A DNA stretch of 16,596 nucleotides, from assembly GCA_947097615.1 (NCBI GenBank), contig CAMURX010000016.1, positions 1 to 16,596 on the forward strand. The letters run 5' to 3'. Below, one piece after another: positions 6,662 through 13,658 of the stretch; the stretch's first letter is position 1; every line of letters starts with the position of its first letter. The position numbers were made by a program, and so were the translations under genes. The notes under the pieces were generated by a model. It was not told where the DNA came from. It did not search any database and saw nothing but the letters and a program-made list of their open reading frames with translations. This stretch comes from an uncultured Neisseria sp. (GTDB lineage Bacteria > Pseudomonadota > Gammaproteobacteria > Burkholderiales > Neisseriaceae).

Positions 6662-7330
6662 ATGCGCCACACCATCGAAACCATAGGCCGCGTCGTTTCC
6701 CCCTATACGCAGAAATTCGGCATTGCCCGCCAGCCGGGGCTGGTTCCGGCGGCGGAAGTCCGCATTGTTTTAGAGCCTCGTTTCGGTGCGGACTCGGTGC
6801 GCGGCTTGGAAACTTTCGGCTATATCTGGCTGCATTTTATTTTCCACGGCGTGTTGAACGAGGGCTGGTCGCCGCTGGTACGGCCGCCGCGCTTGGGCGG
6901 CAAACGGAAAATGGGCGTATTCGCCACTCGCAGCCCGCACCGCCCGAACCATCTCGGCCTGTCGCTGCTGAAACTGGAACGCATAGACTGTGAAAACGGC
7001 GTTTCCCTGATATGCAGCGGCGCGGATTTGCTCGACGGCACGCCGGTGGTCGATATCAAGCCCTACATCCCCTTTGTTGAAGCCAAACCCGACGCGGCAT
7101 CCGGTTTTGCCGGCGAAGCGCCGCCGCTGCTCGACGTGGTTTGGCAAACCGGCGCAGTGGGGCTTTCAGACGGCCTCAACCGCCTAATCGCACAATCCGT
7201 CGCCCAAGACCCGCGCCCCGCCTACCAAGACATTCCCGAACGGATTTATGTAATGGAAATCGCCGGGCTGGCGGTGAAATTCCGCATAAACGGGCGCACG
7301 GCGGTGATTCTGTCGGCAGAGGCCGTCTGA
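6662..7330 (+). CDS. trmO: tRNA (N6-threonylcarbamoyladenosine-37-N6)-methyltransferase TrmO
   Basis: The protein has 222 residues. TrmO (formerly YaeB/TsaA, UPF0066) uses S-adenosylmethionine to methylate t6A37 of threonine tRNAs, giving m6t6A. The family signature ATRSPHRPNHLGLSLLKL is plain in the N-terminal beta-barrel domain, preceded by LETFGYIWLHFIFH. The C-terminal part ends with PERIYVMEIAGLAVKFRI. The ATG at 6662 gives the normal family start (MRHTIETIGRVVSPY); a reading open from 6086 is only pncA antisense. No Shine-Dalgarno sequence is visible, and the bases before the ATG are a DnaA box. An uptake sequence is read in frame at 7165-7176, and a second one (7320-7331) supplies the last two codons and the stop (Ala-Val-stop). 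Confidence 0.93.
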   Translation: MRHTIETIGRVVSPYTQKFGIARQPGLVPAAEVRIVLEPRFGADSVRGLETFGYIWLHFIFHGVLNEGWSPLVRPPRLGGKRKMGVFATRSPHRPNHLGLSLLKLERIDCENGVSLICSGADLLDGTPVVDIKPYIPFVEAKPDAASGFAGEAPPLLDVVWQTGAVGLSDGLNRLIAQSVAQDPRPAYQDIPERIYVMEIAGLAVKFRINGRTAVILSAEAV

Positions 7331-7351
7331 AAACAGGTTTCAGACGGCCTC
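7319..7351. terminator. Shared terminator between convergent trmO and ubiG
   Basis: A perfect 14-bp stem (7319-7332 with 7338-7351) is made by two opposite uptake sequences around a 5-base loop. It sits between two converging genes and includes the trmO stop codon. T runs are short on both sides. Confidence 0.6.
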
Positions 7352-7368
7352 CGTCATGCTCAAACAGT

Positions 7369-8097
7369 TCAAGCAGCCGCAACCGGGCGGCAGGCAACCA
7401 TATAGTTCACATCCACCTTATCGCTTAAAAAATAACGCTGCAATAGCGGGTTGTAACCTAAACCCCTGCTGTCGGCCACATCCAACCCGGCCTGGCGGCA
7501 CATCCGCGCCAGCTCGGCGGGCGTGATGAACTTTTGCCAGTCGTGCGTGCCTTTGGGCACGATGTTCAAAATGTATTCCGCCCCCAAAATCGCGTGCAGA
7601 TAAGATTTCGCGTTGCGGTTGATGGTGGAGAAAAACACCATCCCGTCGGGCTTGGCCAGCTTGGCACAGGCGCGGATCACCGAAGCGGGATCGGGAACGT
7701 GCTCCATCATTTCCATGCAGGTCACTACGTCGTAGGCGTGTGGCGTTTCCGCTGCCAAATCTTCGACACTGACGCAGCGGTAGGACAAATTGTCCAACTG
7801 CTGCGCCTGAGCGTGGTAATGCGCGGTTTCCAGCGATTTTTCCGCCAAATCGATGCCTAGCACTTCGGCCGCGCCGCGTTTGGCGATGCTCTCGCTCAAA
7901 ATGCCGCCGCCGCAACCCACGTCCAGCACCTTTTTTCCCGCCAGATTGGCAAAACCGTCGATATAGTCGAGGCGGATGGGATTGATGTCGTGCAGCGGCT
8001 TGAACTCGCCTTCGCTGTCCCACCATTTTTCCGCCAAACGGCTGAATTTGTCGATTTCGCCGTGATCCACGTTCGGCTTTTGCGCGTCCTGATTCAT
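7369..8097 (-). CDS. ubiG: Ubiquinone biosynthesis O-methyltransferase UbiG
   Basis: This 242-residue S-adenosylmethionine-dependent methyltransferase carries out both O-methylations of the ubiquinone ring (2-polyprenyl-6-hydroxyphenol and 3-demethylubiquinol). The SAM-binding motif [11 protein letters not shown] is near 56-65, the acidic residue of motif II is in [10 protein letters not shown], and the post-motif [11 protein letters not shown] is typical of UbiG. The N-terminal [20 protein letters not shown] is the family hallmark. I chose the ATG at 8097, which has GGAGAAGAG in front. The GTG four codons earlier overlaps that ribosome binding site. A TAAAAT (8128-8133, minus strand) may be the -10. 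It converges on trmO and ends with a weakly conserved tail. Confidence 0.96.
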   Translation of the reverse strand: MNQDAQKPNVDHGEIDKFSRLAEKWWDSEGEFKPLHDINPIRLDYIDGFANLAGKKVLDVGCGGGILSESIAKRGAAEVLGIDLAEKSLETAHYHAQAQQLDNLSYRCVSVEDLAAETPHAYDVVTCMEMMEHVPDPASVIRACAKLAKPDGMVFFSTINRNAKSYLHAILGAEYILNIVPKGTHDWQKFITPAELARMCRQAGLDVADSRGLGYNPLLQRYFLSDKVDVNYMVACRPVAAA

Positions 8098-8155
8098 GCT
8101 CTTCTCCACTAAAAAACAATGCGGCGTATTTTAGCCGAAACCGCCCGAGGCGGAC

Positions 8156-8192
8156 GGAAAAAGGCCGTCTGAAACCTTTTCAGACGGCCTTT
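8156..8192 (-). terminator. Terminator of the small exported-protein gene
   Basis: Two opposite uptake sequences give a 15-bp stem (8160-8174 with 8178-8192) around a 3-base loop, followed on the minus strand by five T residues. It lies 12 bases past the stop at 8204 and separates that gene from ubiG. Confidence 0.75.
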
Positions 8193-8203
8193 ATGCCTTC
8201 AAG

Positions 8204-8620
8204 CTATTTCCACTCGGTACACAAAATATTCGATTCACTGCACGAAAGCGCATTGCTTTCCTCTTCACGGCAGGACTGTTTTGCCGCTGCCATCGCTGCC
8301 GCTTTAACACGGTTGCGCGCTTCGTAGCGCTGGCCGTTGACATAAATGCCGCATTCGTAAACCACATTGGTGAGTCGGGCTTTGCCGTCGGCAAAATCGG
8401 CGGCGGTCGGCGCCACCAATCTGGGCGGGGCAGAACCGTTTGTCTGTTCTCCGGCGGGTGCTGCGGGGCGGGCGGATATGCCGGCCTGCCGTTCCAATTC
8501 GGCGATGCGCTGTTTCATGGCGGCGATTTCCGCTTCCAAACGGCCGATGCGGCTGTTGTCTGCGGCGCAGGACAAAGCGGCGGCGGCGGATAAAAGCGCG
8601 ACCAAAAGCGTTTTTTTCAT
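8204..8620 (-). CDS. Small exported protein with coiled coil and four cysteines, function unknown
   Basis: A 138-residue protein that I do not recognise by name. Residues 1-20 look like a signal peptide (two lysines, then a hydrophobic stretch to SCAA). Cys18 could be a lipid-modified cysteine, but the bases of the lipobox (A-L-S-C) are not canonical. Residues 22-47 form heptads typical of a short coiled coil (RLEAEIAAMKQRIAELE). A proline- and alanine-rich linker (50-72) follows, then a C-terminal domain with Cys90, Cys117, Cys127 and Cys134, an even number that suits disulfides in the periplasm. The ATG at 8620 has GGAGAG in front, and TATAAT on the minus strand at 8673-8678 is a likely -10. 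Base composition matches the neighbours, so it is probably an old resident gene. A role in the envelope is an inference from the signal peptide only. Confidence 0.8.
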   Translation of the reverse strand: MKKTLLVALLSAAAALSCAADNSRIGRLEAEIAAMKQRIAELERQAGISARPAAPAGEQTNGSAPPRLVAPTAADFADGKARLTNVVYECGIYVNGQRYEARNRVKAAAMAAAKQSCREEESNALSCSESNILCTEWK

Positions 8621-8672
8621 GATTCTCTCCAATCCCGGAAAAACAAAGCCGCGCACGCGGCAACAGGCGCGG

Positions 8673-8678
8673 ATTATA
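8673..8678 (-). promoter_or_regulatory. -10 element for the small exported-protein gene
   Basis: On the minus strand this reads TATAAT, 52 bases before the ATG at 8620. The -35 region overlaps an uptake sequence and is a poor match. Confidence 0.45.
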
Positions 8679-8805
8679 TCGGATTCAGGCCGTCTGAAAG
8701 CCTGTTTTTTGCCGTTTGGCAGACAGGGTTTCATTGCTTTTGCCTTTTCAGACGGCCTGACCCGTTTGAGGCCGTCTGAAAAGGCGGTTCAGGCCAAACC
8801 GCAAA

Positions 8806-9000
8806 CCAAAAAATTAAATATATAAAAAGACGATTTGGATGATGTGCCACCTCTTTTGTGGATAAACCAGTTTTTCCTTTTTCTTTCAATATTTATCAGC
8901 AGATAAAAACCTGCGTAAAACGCATCTTCGTGTTTTGGGAAAAATGTGGATGTTTTTCAGACGGCTTTTCTGTTTTGTGGACAGTTTTTCTTTATCCACT
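8806..9000. other. AT-rich DnaA-box cluster, candidate replication origin core
   Basis: This lies in the 507-base divergent gap between the exported-protein gene and lpxC. An AT-rich run at 8806-8830 (with AAATTAAATATATAAAAAG) could be an unwinding element. Nearby are a perfect DnaA box on the minus strand (8857-8865), TTATCCACT at 8992-9000 (one mismatch), and two weaker matches, TGTGGATGT (8945-8953) and TGTGGACAG (8976-8984). A second AT-rich stretch spans about 8871-8907. The rest of the gap holds uptake sequences at 8687, 8747, 8769, 8956 and 9030. Identification as an origin is inference; the motifs are seen directly. Confidence 0.5.
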
Positions 9001-9127
9001 GCTTGCCGCTTCTTTTTCCGTCTCTAAAAAGGCCGTCTGAAAAGATTGCGAAAATCTATTGATGCCGCTGCTGCCGCAAAGAGCGCTTTGCCGTATCATG
9101 CGACGGCTTTTCAATAAGGAAAAAACC

Positions 9128-10048
9128 ATGTTGCAGAGAACCTTGGCCAAATCCGTCAGCGCCACCGGCGTCGGCCTGCATTCGGGCGAACGCGTGACGC
9201 TTACCCTGCACCCTGCCGCGGAAAACAAGGGCATTATGTTCCGCCGCAGCGACCTGCCGGGCGAACAGGGCGAAGCCGTCAAACTCACGCCCTACCTCAT
9301 CAACGACACCCGCCTGTCGTCCACCGTCGTCACCGAAAACGGCGTGCGCATCGGCACGATAGAACACATCATGTCGGCTCTGGCGGCCTACGGTATCGAC
9401 AATGTCCTGATTGAGCTGGACGCGCCAGAAATCCCGATTATGGACGGCTCCAGCCTGCCCTTTATTTATCTGTTGCAGGATGCGGGCATCGTCGATCAGA
9501 AAGCGCAGAAGCGTTTTTTGAAAATTGTCAAACCCGTTGCCGTCGAAACCGAAGGCAAGCGCGTGGCCCTCACGCCCTACAACGGATTCAAAGTCAGCCT
9601 CACCATCGAGTTTGACCATCCCGTCTTCAACCGCAGCACCCCCACTTTTGAAATCGATTTCGCCGACCAGTCCTATATCGACGAAATCGCCCGCGCCCGC
9701 ACCTTCGGTTTTATGCACGAAGTGGAAATGATGCGCTCGCACGGCCTCGGCCTCGGCGGCAACCTGTCCAACGCCATCGTGATCGACGACACCGACGTGC
9801 TCAATCCCGAAGGCCTGCGCTATCCCGACGAATTCGTCCGCCACAAAATCCTCGATGCCATCGGCGACCTCTACATCGCCGGCCATCCCATCATCGGCGC
9901 GTTCGAGGGCTACAAATCCGGCCATGCCGTCAACAACGCCCTGCTGCGTGCCCTGTTTGCCGACGAAAGCGCCTACGAATGGGCGGAATTTCCCGACAAC
10001 ACCGGCCTGCCGCCCGCCTTTTTCCGTGTTGACGGACAAGAGCCGTAA
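9128..10048 (+). CDS. lpxC: UDP-3-O-acyl-N-acetylglucosamine deacetylase
   Basis: This 306-residue cytosolic zinc enzyme catalyses the committed deacetylation step of lipid A synthesis. All expected residues are in place: the zinc ligands His80 (GTIEHIMSAL), His239 and Asp243 (FVRHKILDAIGD), the catalytic Glu79 next to the first ligand, and His266 (YKSGHAVNN). The N-terminal MLQRTLAKSVSATGVGLHSG is the family start. The ATG at 9128 follows AAGGA with 7 bases between. The reading open from 9059 would add 23 non-conserved residues. It is read rightwards, away from the DnaA-box cluster. In pathogenic Neisseria the pilE gene lies next to lpxC; none is seen here. The gene ends in TAA, followed by an uptake sequence at 10059. 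Confidence 0.98.
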   Translation: MLQRTLAKSVSATGVGLHSGERVTLTLHPAAENKGIMFRRSDLPGEQGEAVKLTPYLINDTRLSSTVVTENGVRIGTIEHIMSALAAYGIDNVLIELDAPEIPIMDGSSLPFIYLLQDAGIVDQKAQKRFLKIVKPVAVETEGKRVALTPYNGFKVSLTIEFDHPVFNRSTPTFEIDFADQSYIDEIARARTFGFMHEVEMMRSHGLGLGGNLSNAIVIDDTDVLNPEGLRYPDEFVRHKILDAIGDLYIAGHPIIGAFEGYKSGHAVNNALLRALFADESAYEWAEFPDNTGLPPAFFRVDGQEP

Positions 10049-10230
10049 AACATTTCCCGCCGTCTGAAAACAAAGTTTCAACAAAGTGAAAACGCGGTGG
10101 GAAACGCCGCATTTGTCCACCGCAATCTCAGGCCGTCTGAAAAGCATCCCCTGCCGTCCACAGAGAGAAAAACATCTGTCCGCAGCTTTTCAGACGGCCT
10201 GAAACCTTGTTTCCGATAAGAAAAACAGAG

Positions 10231-10239
10231 TTATCCACA
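10231..10239 (+). promoter_or_regulatory. Perfect DnaA box between lpxC and gnd
   Basis: TTATCCACA, consensus DnaA box, followed 20 bases later by an AT-rich stretch. It is the fourth perfect copy in the window. Confidence 0.6.
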
Positions 10240-10300
10240 CAACCGTCAGCCCTTCATCAAAAATATCATTTTATAAACCGTATTTTAATAAAGCGGCTTC

Positions 10301-10405
10301 TATAGCGAACCAACACGAAAATCTACGGCGTTGCTGCGCCTTGCCGTACTACTTGTACTGTCTGCGGCTTTGCTGCCTTGTATCTTTCCGTGTTGGTTCA
10401 CTATA
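10301..10405. mobile_element. Correia-like repeat enclosed element (CREE), short form
   Basis: A 105-bp miniature element bounded by inverted repeats TATAGCGAACCAACACG (10301-10317) and CGTGTTGGTTCACTATA (10389-10405), which match at 16 of 17 positions. The core contains CGCCTTGCCGTACTA and TTGTACTGTCTGCGGC, which from memory are core segments of the Neisseria Correia element. The length fits the known 104-108-bp short class. The termini share TATAG with the classic Correia ends but differ from their GTGGATTAAC, so this is a diverged subfamily. The element carries no transposase and would have been moved in trans. It ends 91 bases before gnd and could supply promoter or RNase III processing sequences; TATATT at 10404-10409 is a possible -10. 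Confidence 0.85.
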
Positions 10406-10496
10406 TATTTTTCCCGCAGCACTGGAAATTGGCGCTTGCGCCGCCATTCGGGTAAAGTGGCGGCCGTTTTCCAACTCAACCTCCGAAGGGCATCGA

Positions 10497-11945
<1,449 letters not shown>

Positions 11946-11981
11946 AACAAGGCCGTCTGAAAGCGCAGTTTTAATAAACAG

Positions 11982-12014
11982 AGGCCGTCTGAAACTCTTT
12001 TCAGACGGCCTTTT
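11982..12014 (+). terminator. gnd terminator
   Basis: Opposite uptake sequences form a 13-bp stem (11982-11994 with 11999-12011) around a 4-base loop, followed by four T residues. A further uptake sequence (11950-11961) lies just after the gnd stop. Confidence 0.75.
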
Positions 12015-12084
12015 GCCCGTTTTATCAATAAAACCGGCGGCACCCCCGCGCAGCGCCCCGAAAATCTCCCGCAGAATGCAGGAA

Positions 12085-12159
12085 GGGGGTGGCGGTACTC
12101 GGCTTGCGAAGCGGTTTTTTGCCAAAAACACCGCCGCAAGACCGAGTACCGTCACCCCC
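12085..12159. repeat. 75-nt near-perfect inverted repeat (large hairpin)
   Basis: The left arm starts GGGGGTGGCGGTACTCGG (12085-12102) and the right arm ends CCGAGTACCGTCACCCCC (12142-12159). These pair at 17 of 18 positions. Pairing continues inwards (CTTGCG with CGCAAG, then GCGG with CCGC and TTTTT with AAAAA) with short bulges, leaving only a few unpaired bases near 12120-12124. It is not made of uptake sequences. It marks the exact left border of the AT-rich region. It may be a miniature mobile element, an RNA hairpin or a strong terminator; there is no T run after it. I do not recognise the family. Confidence 0.7.
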
Positions 12160-12298
12160 GTAAGAAGAGCAATACAAAAAACGGCTAGAAAAACATAAAA
12201 AACACATCCAAAAACAACTAGAACATGCTCAGGCAGAAATCTCTCGTCATCACCAAATTGAGTTCTATATCGAACACCTTCATAAAGCATTTATTCAA

Positions 12299-12907
12299 AT
12301 GATTACCTCTCAAACAGTTTTTGCCTCAGTGCAACGCGATATGGACAAACACAAAACCACCGCAGAACTATTGAACAGGGCAAACGAAGAATTTATGGAA
12401 CGCTTCTCCGCAGACTTTCCGGATTTCGCCAGAAAAAGGGAAGAGATGCAAAAAAAATTCCACAATGGATATGTGCAACATAATATTGCTGGCTATATGA
12501 ATAAATCACCGGAAGAACAATATGAATTTTCGTTGATGATGGCAGACAAGATGATTGGGTTGGACGAGCTTTATAAAACACCAGATGGCAAACAATATCT
12601 TGATAAATTCTTCAAAAGCAGAAACATAGACATTAGCAAAAAACCATCCGATATGCTTTTATCCGATTTCTTAGGAAAAGAATTGGAACAAGGACATATT
12701 AAGGTGGATTTAACTATGGTGTTATTGGAGGCTGGCAATAATGCATATGAAAATGTCAGCTCTCCCAAAGCGAAAAGAATGGCTTCACTTGCATCTAGTA
12801 ATATGGAACACAAAAAACTACAACCCACACCAAATTTGTCAGATGTTCGTAGCCAGCAAGATATGATTGAAGAAAACCAAAGAAACTCTCAGCAATATCA
12901 GATGTAA
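12299..12907 (+). CDS. Unknown hydrophilic protein, probably 5'-truncated
   Basis: 202 residues from the ATG at 12299; I recognise no family. It is charged and rich in Glu, Lys, Gln, Met and Asn, with helix-forming stretches (17-60 and 76-92) and no signal peptide or membrane segment. Base composition is much more AT-rich than the flanking genes, and no uptake sequence occurs in it, which suggests transfer from elsewhere. There is no Shine-Dalgarno sequence before the ATG. The same frame stays open upstream to 12164 and reads as a plausible protein (EEQYKKRLEKHKKH, later QLEHAQAEISRHHQIEF) with no ATG, GTG or TTG. The stop TAA at 12161 comes two bases after the large hairpin. The likeliest reading is a gene that lost its 5' end. 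It converges on the exported-protein gene at 12944 and shares its terminator. Confidence 0.55.
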   Translation: MITSQTVFASVQRDMDKHKTTAELLNRANEEFMERFSADFPDFARKREEMQKKFHNGYVQHNIAGYMNKSPEEQYEFSLMMADKMIGLDELYKTPDGKQYLDKFFKSRNIDISKKPSDMLLSDFLGKELEQGHIKVDLTMVLLEAGNNAYENVSSPKAKRMASLASSNMEHKKLQPTPNLSDVRSQQDMIEENQRNSQQYQM

Positions 12908-12936
12908 AAATAGTGTCCAATAGGACACTATTTTTT
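12907..12936. terminator. Bidirectional terminator between convergent genes
   Basis: AAAATAGTGTCC (12907-12918) pairs perfectly over 12 bp with GGACACTATTTT (12923-12934) around a 4-base loop, and T runs follow on both strands. The TAA of the upstream gene overlaps its first base. Unlike nearly all other terminators here, it contains no uptake sequence. Confidence 0.88.
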
Positions 12937-12943
12937 AATCAGA

Positions 12944-13327
12944 TTATAGATAGTCATCTATAACACTACGTCCTGATTTGCGGTATTCTCTTTCTTTCCT
13001 TGCTGACTCAATAGCAGCACGTTCAACATTAGCTTCCCACTCTTTGCTTCCAACAGCAGGCTTTCTCTTCGCCTGTTTCGCAACCCGTTTCCCACTTTGT
13101 TTTACCCCAGCTTTAGCAGCACCTTTACCACTAACTTCAACCAAAGAGTCCTGTGCCCTGCCATTCAAATACTCATAACGTCCCGTGCTGTCATAACCTA
13201 TTTGGCTGTACAACTTGGCATCCGCTGCGCTTATGCCTTTTTCCCCCAATTCATACGCGGATGCCGCCATCGGTGCTGCGAGCAAGGTTGTTATCATTGC
13301 AATTTGTAAGATTTTGTTGGTTTTCAT
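12944..13327 (-). CDS. Small secreted basic protein, function unknown
   Basis: 127 residues from the ATG at 13327. Residues 1-24 are a clear Sec signal peptide (MKTNKILQIA, a hydrophobic core, then APMAASA before YEL). The mature part (about 103 residues) starts acidic, then has a strongly basic middle (68-90, with KQSGKRVAKQAKRK) and a charged helical C-terminal end. It has no cysteine. I recognise no family. An alternative ATG four codons earlier (13339) has no ribosome binding site; GGAT before 13327 is weak. Upstream on the minus strand, TATAAT (13386-13391) directly abuts four copies of a heptamer repeat, so expression may vary with copy number. It sits in the region that lacks uptake sequences and is more AT-rich than its surroundings, so acquisition by transfer is likely. 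Confidence 0.72.
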   Translation of the reverse strand: MKTNKILQIAMITTLLAAPMAASAYELGEKGISAADAKLYSQIGYDSTGRYEYLNGRAQDSLVEVSGKGAAKAGVKQSGKRVAKQAKRKPAVGSKEWEANVERAAIESARKEREYRKSGRSVIDDYL

Positions 13328-13385
13328 ATTTTTATCCATAAAAAAGTTGTTAAAAAATACCTTCCAAATCAATGAAAGTGTTAAA

Positions 13386-13391
13386 ATTATA
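13386..13391 (-). promoter_or_regulatory. Perfect -10 box of the secreted-protein gene
   Basis: On the minus strand this reads TATAAT, 59 bases before the ATG at 13327. The heptamer tandem repeat starts at the very next base upstream, so the spacer and -35 region fall in the repeats. A TTTACA (-35-like) lies beyond them at 13428-13433, 36 bases away at the present copy number. Confidence 0.65.
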
Positions 13392-13420
13392 CTGCACGCT
13401 GCACGCTGCACGCTGCACGC
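13392..13420. repeat. Heptamer tandem repeat, (CTGCACG)x4
   Basis: Four perfect, adjacent copies of CTGCACG (13392-13398, 13399-13405, 13406-13412, 13413-13419) and one further C. Such short tandem repeats change length by slipped-strand mispairing, a common route to phase variation in Neisseria. It is placed where the -35 to -10 spacer of the secreted-protein gene should be. Confidence 0.9.
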
Positions 13421-13455
13421 AAATTATTGTAAAGATTGAAATTATCATGCCCCGC

Positions 13456-13477
13456 CCCGCATCCGGCGGGCTTTTTT
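13456..13477 (+). terminator. Weak GC hairpin with T run
   Basis: CCCGC (13456-13460) pairs with GCGGG (13466-13470), followed by CTTTTTT. The short stem and T run look like a minimal terminator on the plus strand, but no plus-strand gene leads into it. It may be a remnant. Confidence 0.35.
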
Positions 13478-13491
13478 GTCGCCGTGTAGGG

Positions 13492-13510
13492 TGTGTCGCC
13501 CCGCGACGCA
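13492..13510. repeat. Palindromic repeat, copy 3
   Basis: TGTGTCGC (13492-13499) and GCGACGCA (13503-13510) form an 8-bp stem with one G-T pair and a 3-base loop. The left flank GTAGGG and right flank CGCGGTTTTG match the reverse complement of copy 2 at 171-192. A more decayed copy is near 13627-13655. Confidence 0.6.
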
Positions 13511-13550
13511 CGCGGTTTTGGGTTGTTGCGGGAAGTTGTGCGGAAAAATA

Positions 13551-13596
13551 AAAGGCCGTTTGAAACCATATCTTACTGAGCTTTCAGACGGCCTTT
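13551..13596 (-). terminator. mutS terminator
   Basis: AAAGGCCGTTTGAAA (13551-13565) pairs with TTTCAGACGGCCTTT (13582-13596) with one G-T wobble. On the minus strand the stem is followed by TATTTTT. The left arm is an uptake sequence with one changed base. Confidence 0.7.
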
Positions 13597-13658
13597 GGCA
13601 GGTGACGGGTGTTGTATGGAACGTGTGTGTCGCCTTGGGGCGGTACCTTACGCGGTTT

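Larger units (their letters stand above)
10049..10496. other. Intergenic region between lpxC and gnd
   Basis: 448 bases without a gene. In order: an uptake sequence (10059-10068), two opposite uptake sequences at 10130-10141 and 10189-10200 that can pair over a 47-base loop, a perfect DnaA box (10231-10239), an AT-rich stretch (about 10256-10292), the Correia-like element (10301-10405) and the gnd leader. A minus-strand reading through lpxC and this gap is a shadow. Confidence 0.75.
13328..13658. other. Intergenic region between the secreted-protein gene and mutS
   Basis: 331 bases without a gene. From the left: the promoter region of the minus-strand secreted-protein gene, the heptamer tandem repeat (13392-13420), a small GC hairpin with CTTTTTT (13456-13477), palindromic repeat copy 3 (13492-13510), the mutS terminator (13551-13596) and a degenerate palindromic repeat (about 13627-13655). 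Confidence 0.7.

Noticed and set aside
8858..9040. A 60-residue plus-strand reading (GTG start) ending Lys-Lys-Ala-Val
   Set aside because: No ribosome binding site, odd composition rich in Phe, Cys and Lys, and it runs through two uptake sequences and the DnaA boxes. Its ending is simply an uptake sequence read in frame.
9056..10147. A long minus-strand reading (363 residues) covering lpxC
   Set aside because: It is the antisense of a complete lpxC with all catalytic residues; long antisense readings are normal in GC-rich genes with C-ending codons.
12013..12198. A 61-residue plus-strand reading over the large hairpin
   Set aside because: Pro/Arg-rich sequence with no ribosome binding site. 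The inverted repeat explains the base pattern better than coding does.
13387..13569. A 60-residue minus-strand reading through the heptamer repeats
   Set aside because: It passes through a terminator arm, a palindromic repeat and the tandem repeat; no ribosome binding site.
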